Origin: an uncultured Microscilla sp. | Lineage (GTDB): Bacteria > Bacteroidota > Bacteroidia > Cytophagales > Microscillaceae | Reading direction: 5' to 3' | Assembly: GCF_947493425.1 (NCBI RefSeq) | Contig: NZ_CANLRP010000087.1 | Coordinates: 1-35,756 of the forward strand | Length of the DNA stretch: 35,756 nucleotides | Part shown: positions 33,273 through 35,756 of the stretch, one piece after another | How the letters are laid out: each line of letters begins with the position of its first letter | How positions within the stretch are numbered: position 1 is the first letter of the stretch | The notes under the pieces: model-generated | Told to the model about the DNA's origin: nothing | Database searches by the model: none | The model's input: the letters and a program-made list of their open reading frames with translations, nothing else | Program-made: the position numbers and the translations under genes

Positions 33273-34226
33273 ATGCATAGCCCAAAGAAAACTACTCATT
33301 ATTTATCTAAACAATTTTTTCTGACAAGTGTGCTTGCTTGCTTGTGTGCTTTTGGAGCTCAAGCCCAACATGGAAAAATAACAGAAGGCAAAGACCCTTT
33401 TACCAAAATGAATAGTTTTTTTCGAAAATCTTATGCCAAAACCCGCCAAAAACTAATAGAACAGCATGCCCCAGTCATTGCGTTTGTAAACGGAGGTTTA
33501 TTGTTTGTACGTAAAGGAGCCAAACCTCGTTGGGAAAACATCACTCCTGCGTTGTATACCGAACTCAAAACTGTCTCACATGTTCCACTTGCCTTATATG
33601 TAATATTGGGGCTTGAAAAAGAGGGAGTACTCTCGACAGGAAAACTACAAGAGCTCAAAGATTTTATGGGGTTGATGACTGCCGCCCGCAAAACCCTTAA
33701 AAAACGTTCATTTGTCAATACACAGCAGCTACAAGATCAGTTTACCCAGATAGATTTGGGTTTGGCATTGGCCGATAAATGTTTGCGTACCAATAAGCTG
33801 ATTCATAGCGAGCTACAAGAGTTTCTGAAAAAGAGCCAAGCTTTAATTCAACGCAATGTGTTGGCTGCCATTGCTGCTCAAATAGATGTAGCCCACACAT
33901 TTACCAAAGAGTTTTATTCTACCTTAGACAGCCAGGAAAAAAAGCAGTTAATAGTGCTGGTGTCAGGCCCTAAAGCAGCTCGTAAAGACCACGCCATTAC
34001 CCAGTATTTTGCTAAAGTATTGAATGTAAAAGGAGAAGGTGCCCGTATCTTGTACACCGAAAGTGTGTTTTCCCGCAAAGGAGTGCTAAACATTTTAGGA
34101 ACATTTCTGTTAGATACTCAGGTTGGAATTTCTTTCTTCAATGACAAGTGGCGTATGCACCGTGACTTGTTGAGCGATGCAGGCAGATACTACATAAGCA
34201 CCCTCTCGTTCGAAGATTTTAGATAA
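33273..34226 (+). CDS. hypothetical secreted protein
   Basis: I do not recognise a family. The 317-residue protein has a signal peptide (hydrophobic core about 16-28, cleavage near AQAQ-32) and then a mainly helical mature part. Segments that may be conserved are APVIAFVNGGLLFVRKG (about 66-82), LALYVILGLEKEG and FNDKWRMHRDLLSDAGRYYI near the end. No catalytic motif is visible. It is divergent from the yfiR-like gene across about 290 bp in which I see no motif, so shared control is possible but unproven. A diverged palindromic repeat follows it. Confidence 0.7.
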   Translation: MHSPKKTTHYLSKQFFLTSVLACLCAFGAQAQHGKITEGKDPFTKMNSFFRKSYAKTRQKLIEQHAPVIAFVNGGLLFVRKGAKPRWENITPALYTELKTVSHVPLALYVILGLEKEGVLSTGKLQELKDFMGLMTAARKTLKKRSFVNTQQLQDQFTQIDLGLALADKCLRTNKLIHSELQEFLKKSQALIQRNVLAAIAAQIDVAHTFTKEFYSTLDSQEKKQLIVLVSGPKAARKDHAITQYFAKVLNVKGEGARILYTESVFSRKGVLNILGTFLLDTQVGISFFNDKWRMHRDLLSDAGRYYISTLSFEDFR

Positions 34227-34305
34227 ATCATACAGTTAAACATTATAGCTTGTGTAAGTTGTCGTTGTCATGGCTAAAAGTACTTTTTAGTTTGGGCGAT
34301 GACAC

Positions 34306-34460
34306 TTAGTAAAACAGAAAAACTGATGTGCTCCAGGTAAATAAAATACTTGATTGCTGAGCGATAAAACAATTAGTAATATAGCTTTGGCTATGATCAT
34401 CCTTTACAGGGTGAGACTTTTGAAGAATTGCATCAGTCATTAGGTTTGGCGGAGTAGGTG
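34306..34460. repeat. diverged member of the 165 bp palindromic family, copy D
   Basis: The left end TTAGTAAAACAGAAAAACTG, then ATGTGC, resembles copies A and B, and the centre ATAGCTTTGGCTAT is the same hairpin type. CTGATG near the left pairs with CATCAG near the right. The arms are heavily diverged, so the right boundary is approximate. Confidence 0.5.
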
Positions 34461-34510
34461 AGTTTTGTAGTTTTGCTTAAACAAGTTTCAAAAAAAACAG
34501 CATCAGACAA

Positions 34511-34939
34511 ATGTCAGAACAGACATACCCTATCACGACAGTAGGAGCTACCATCTTTAATCAAGATAATCAAGTGTTACTTATCAAAACCCATAAATGG
34601 AACCACAAGTATGGATTGCCAGGCGGAAAGATAGAAGTAGGCGAAGCCAGCAAGCAGGCGCTTATCAGGGAGGTTAAAGAAGAAACTAATCTCGATATTT
34701 TTGATATCGAATTTATACTGGCTCAGGATATTATTTTTTCTGAGGAGTTTTATAAACCCAAGCATTTTATTTTTTTAAACTACCGTTGCCAAACCAACAA
34801 TGCCCCCAACGATGTAGTACTCAATGAAGAGGCACAAAGCTATGTATGGGTATTGCCCGAAAAAGCCTTGCAAATGGATTTGAACCATCCAACCAAATTG
34901 TTGATAGAAGAAGTGATAAAGTTTGCAAACCCTCAATAG
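34511..34939 (+). CDS. Nudix hydrolase
   Basis: The 142-residue protein has a complete Nudix box, Gly39-x5-Glu45-x7-Arg53-Glu54-Val55-x-Glu57-Glu58-x-Asn60-Leu61, within GGKIEVGEASKQALIREVKE; the last glycine of the consensus is Asn60. It hydrolyses a nucleoside diphosphate linked to some group; the exact substrate is unknown. The N-terminus TTVGATIFNQDNQVLLIKT is typical of MutT/ADP-ribose pyrophosphatase-like members. Only 9 bp separate it from the SDR gene, so the two form an operon. A role in a nucleotide or pterin route is possible. Confidence 0.92.
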   Translation: MSEQTYPITTVGATIFNQDNQVLLIKTHKWNHKYGLPGGKIEVGEASKQALIREVKEETNLDIFDIEFILAQDIIFSEEFYKPKHFIFLNYRCQTNNAPNDVVLNEEAQSYVWVLPEKALQMDLNHPTKLLIEEVIKFANPQ

Positions 34940-34948
34940 ATTTTCCTT

Positions 34949-35674
34949 ATGGATAAACAGGTAGCATTGATCACCGGAAGCGCCAAAGGTTTGGGTAAAG
35001 CAATAGCAACCCATTTGGTTGACTCAGGCTATGCCGTCGTCATTCATTATAATAGAAGTAAAACCCAAGCCAAAGAGTTTCAGCAGCAAATTACCCAACA
35101 GGGAGGTACCGCTATGGTGCTACAAGCAGATGTAACTAATCCTACTTCAGTAGAAGCTATGTTTTGGCAAATAGAGTCTACTTGGGGGCGCCTCGATTTG
35201 CTGGTAAATAATGTGGGAAATTATATTAAAAAAAACATCATTGACATTACTGTCAACGAATGGCTCGCGATGTTTGACTCTAACTTGCACAGTGCTTTTT
35301 ATTGTATACATTATGCATTGCCTCTTATGCAAAAAACAGTAGCTGAGCATACCAAGCATATTGTAAATATAGGGTATGCATCGTTGGGGCAGTCTACTGC
35401 CAAGCCCGAAGTAACTCCTTATTATATAGCCAAAAATGGCTTATTAACCTTGACCAAGTCTTTGGCAGGTGAGTTAAGTAAACAAGGGGTAAATATCAAT
35501 ATGTTGTCGCCAGGGGTGCTCGAAAACAGTGATAGTAAACCAATACAGGAAATACCTAAAGGCAGGGTGGCTACTTTTGACGAATTTACCCATGTACTCG
35601 ACATGTTGTTATCGCCTAAGGGACATTACCTTACGGGAATAAATATAGAAATAGCCGGAGGTTGGAAACTTTGA
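34949..35674 (+). CDS. short-chain dehydrogenase/reductase
   Basis: The 241-residue protein is a classical SDR. The cofactor loop is TGSAKGLG (residues 9-16), the structural motif is NNVG (87-90), and the catalytic set is Ser145, Tyr158 and Lys162 (YYIAK). HYNRS after the second strand, with a basic residue, suggests NADPH preference. The N-terminal region (TGSAKGLG to HYNRSKTQAKEF) resembles pteridine reductase PTR1 as well as FabG-type reductases, so a pterin, ketoacyl or sugar substrate is possible. It is co-transcribed with the Nudix gene. The last 82 bp of the window after it show no feature. Confidence 0.92.
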   Translation: MDKQVALITGSAKGLGKAIATHLVDSGYAVVIHYNRSKTQAKEFQQQITQQGGTAMVLQADVTNPTSVEAMFWQIESTWGRLDLLVNNVGNYIKKNIIDITVNEWLAMFDSNLHSAFYCIHYALPLMQKTVAEHTKHIVNIGYASLGQSTAKPEVTPYYIAKNGLLTLTKSLAGELSKQGVNINMLSPGVLENSDSKPIQEIPKGRVATFDEFTHVLDMLLSPKGHYLTGINIEIAGGWKL

Positions 35675-35756
35675 TTTTTTGTAACTAATCAGTTGCTTGC
35701 TTGATTTTGTTTTTTTGCATTTGCGATTAAGAATTTGTTCGGATGTTATTTGTTTT

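Overview
The window looks like a chromosomal segment of a marine Bacteroidota, most likely of the order Cytophagales and close to Microscilla. Supporting signs are a T9SS type A sorting domain, a TonB-dependent receptor paired with a YfiR protein, a DUF3276/PUR-like protein, almost no Shine-Dalgarno sites, a TAnnTTTG-type promoter, AT-rich intergenic DNA and many dispersed intergenic repeats. The genus is an inference; no rRNA gene is present.

Layout. 1-1121: the 3' end of an unknown gene and an unknown membrane/coiled-coil protein. 1273-9395: an efflux locus with a TetR regulator behind an operator array, a periplasmic-binding-domain/TolC fusion, an RND adaptor lipoprotein and an RND permease. 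10000-12310: katG on the minus strand, with an OxyR-type box upstream. 12884-14225: overlapping low-molecular-weight phosphatase and fructosamine-kinase genes, probably for protein deglycation. 14473-18321: a repeat-rich stretch carrying an LRR protein, a PUR-like protein, an orphan ORF and an RlpA-SPOR cell-wall protein. 18322-22730: DUF58 protein, CPBP-family membrane protein, LpoB-like lipoprotein and COG3014 lipoprotein. 22994-23896: a very basic T9SS-sorted protein. 24601-27510: gcvP. 27595-29751: a stand-alone molybdopterin oxidoreductase. 29953-32978: YfiR-like protein and TonB-dependent receptor. 33273-35674: an unknown secreted protein, a Nudix hydrolase and an SDR oxidoreductase.

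The genes are mostly ordinary; the non-coding DNA is not. Four kinds of dispersed repeat fill the intergenic spaces: (1) imperfect palindromes of about 165 bp with a GCATAGC/GCTATG centre (12341, 16036, 24338, a diverged one at 34306) and an unrelated 162 bp palindrome at 2235; (2) two abutting palindromic elements at 14473-14836 that share one terminal repeat; (3) modular elements edged by 7-bp GTCGATA-like arrays (6093, 9499, 12649, 20302); (4) a two-part cassette found upstream of both the LRR and the DUF58 gene. No transposase is encoded here, so any mobilising enzyme would be elsewhere.

No tRNA, rRNA, CRISPR array or integrase was seen. All calls come from reading the sequence; no database search was possible.
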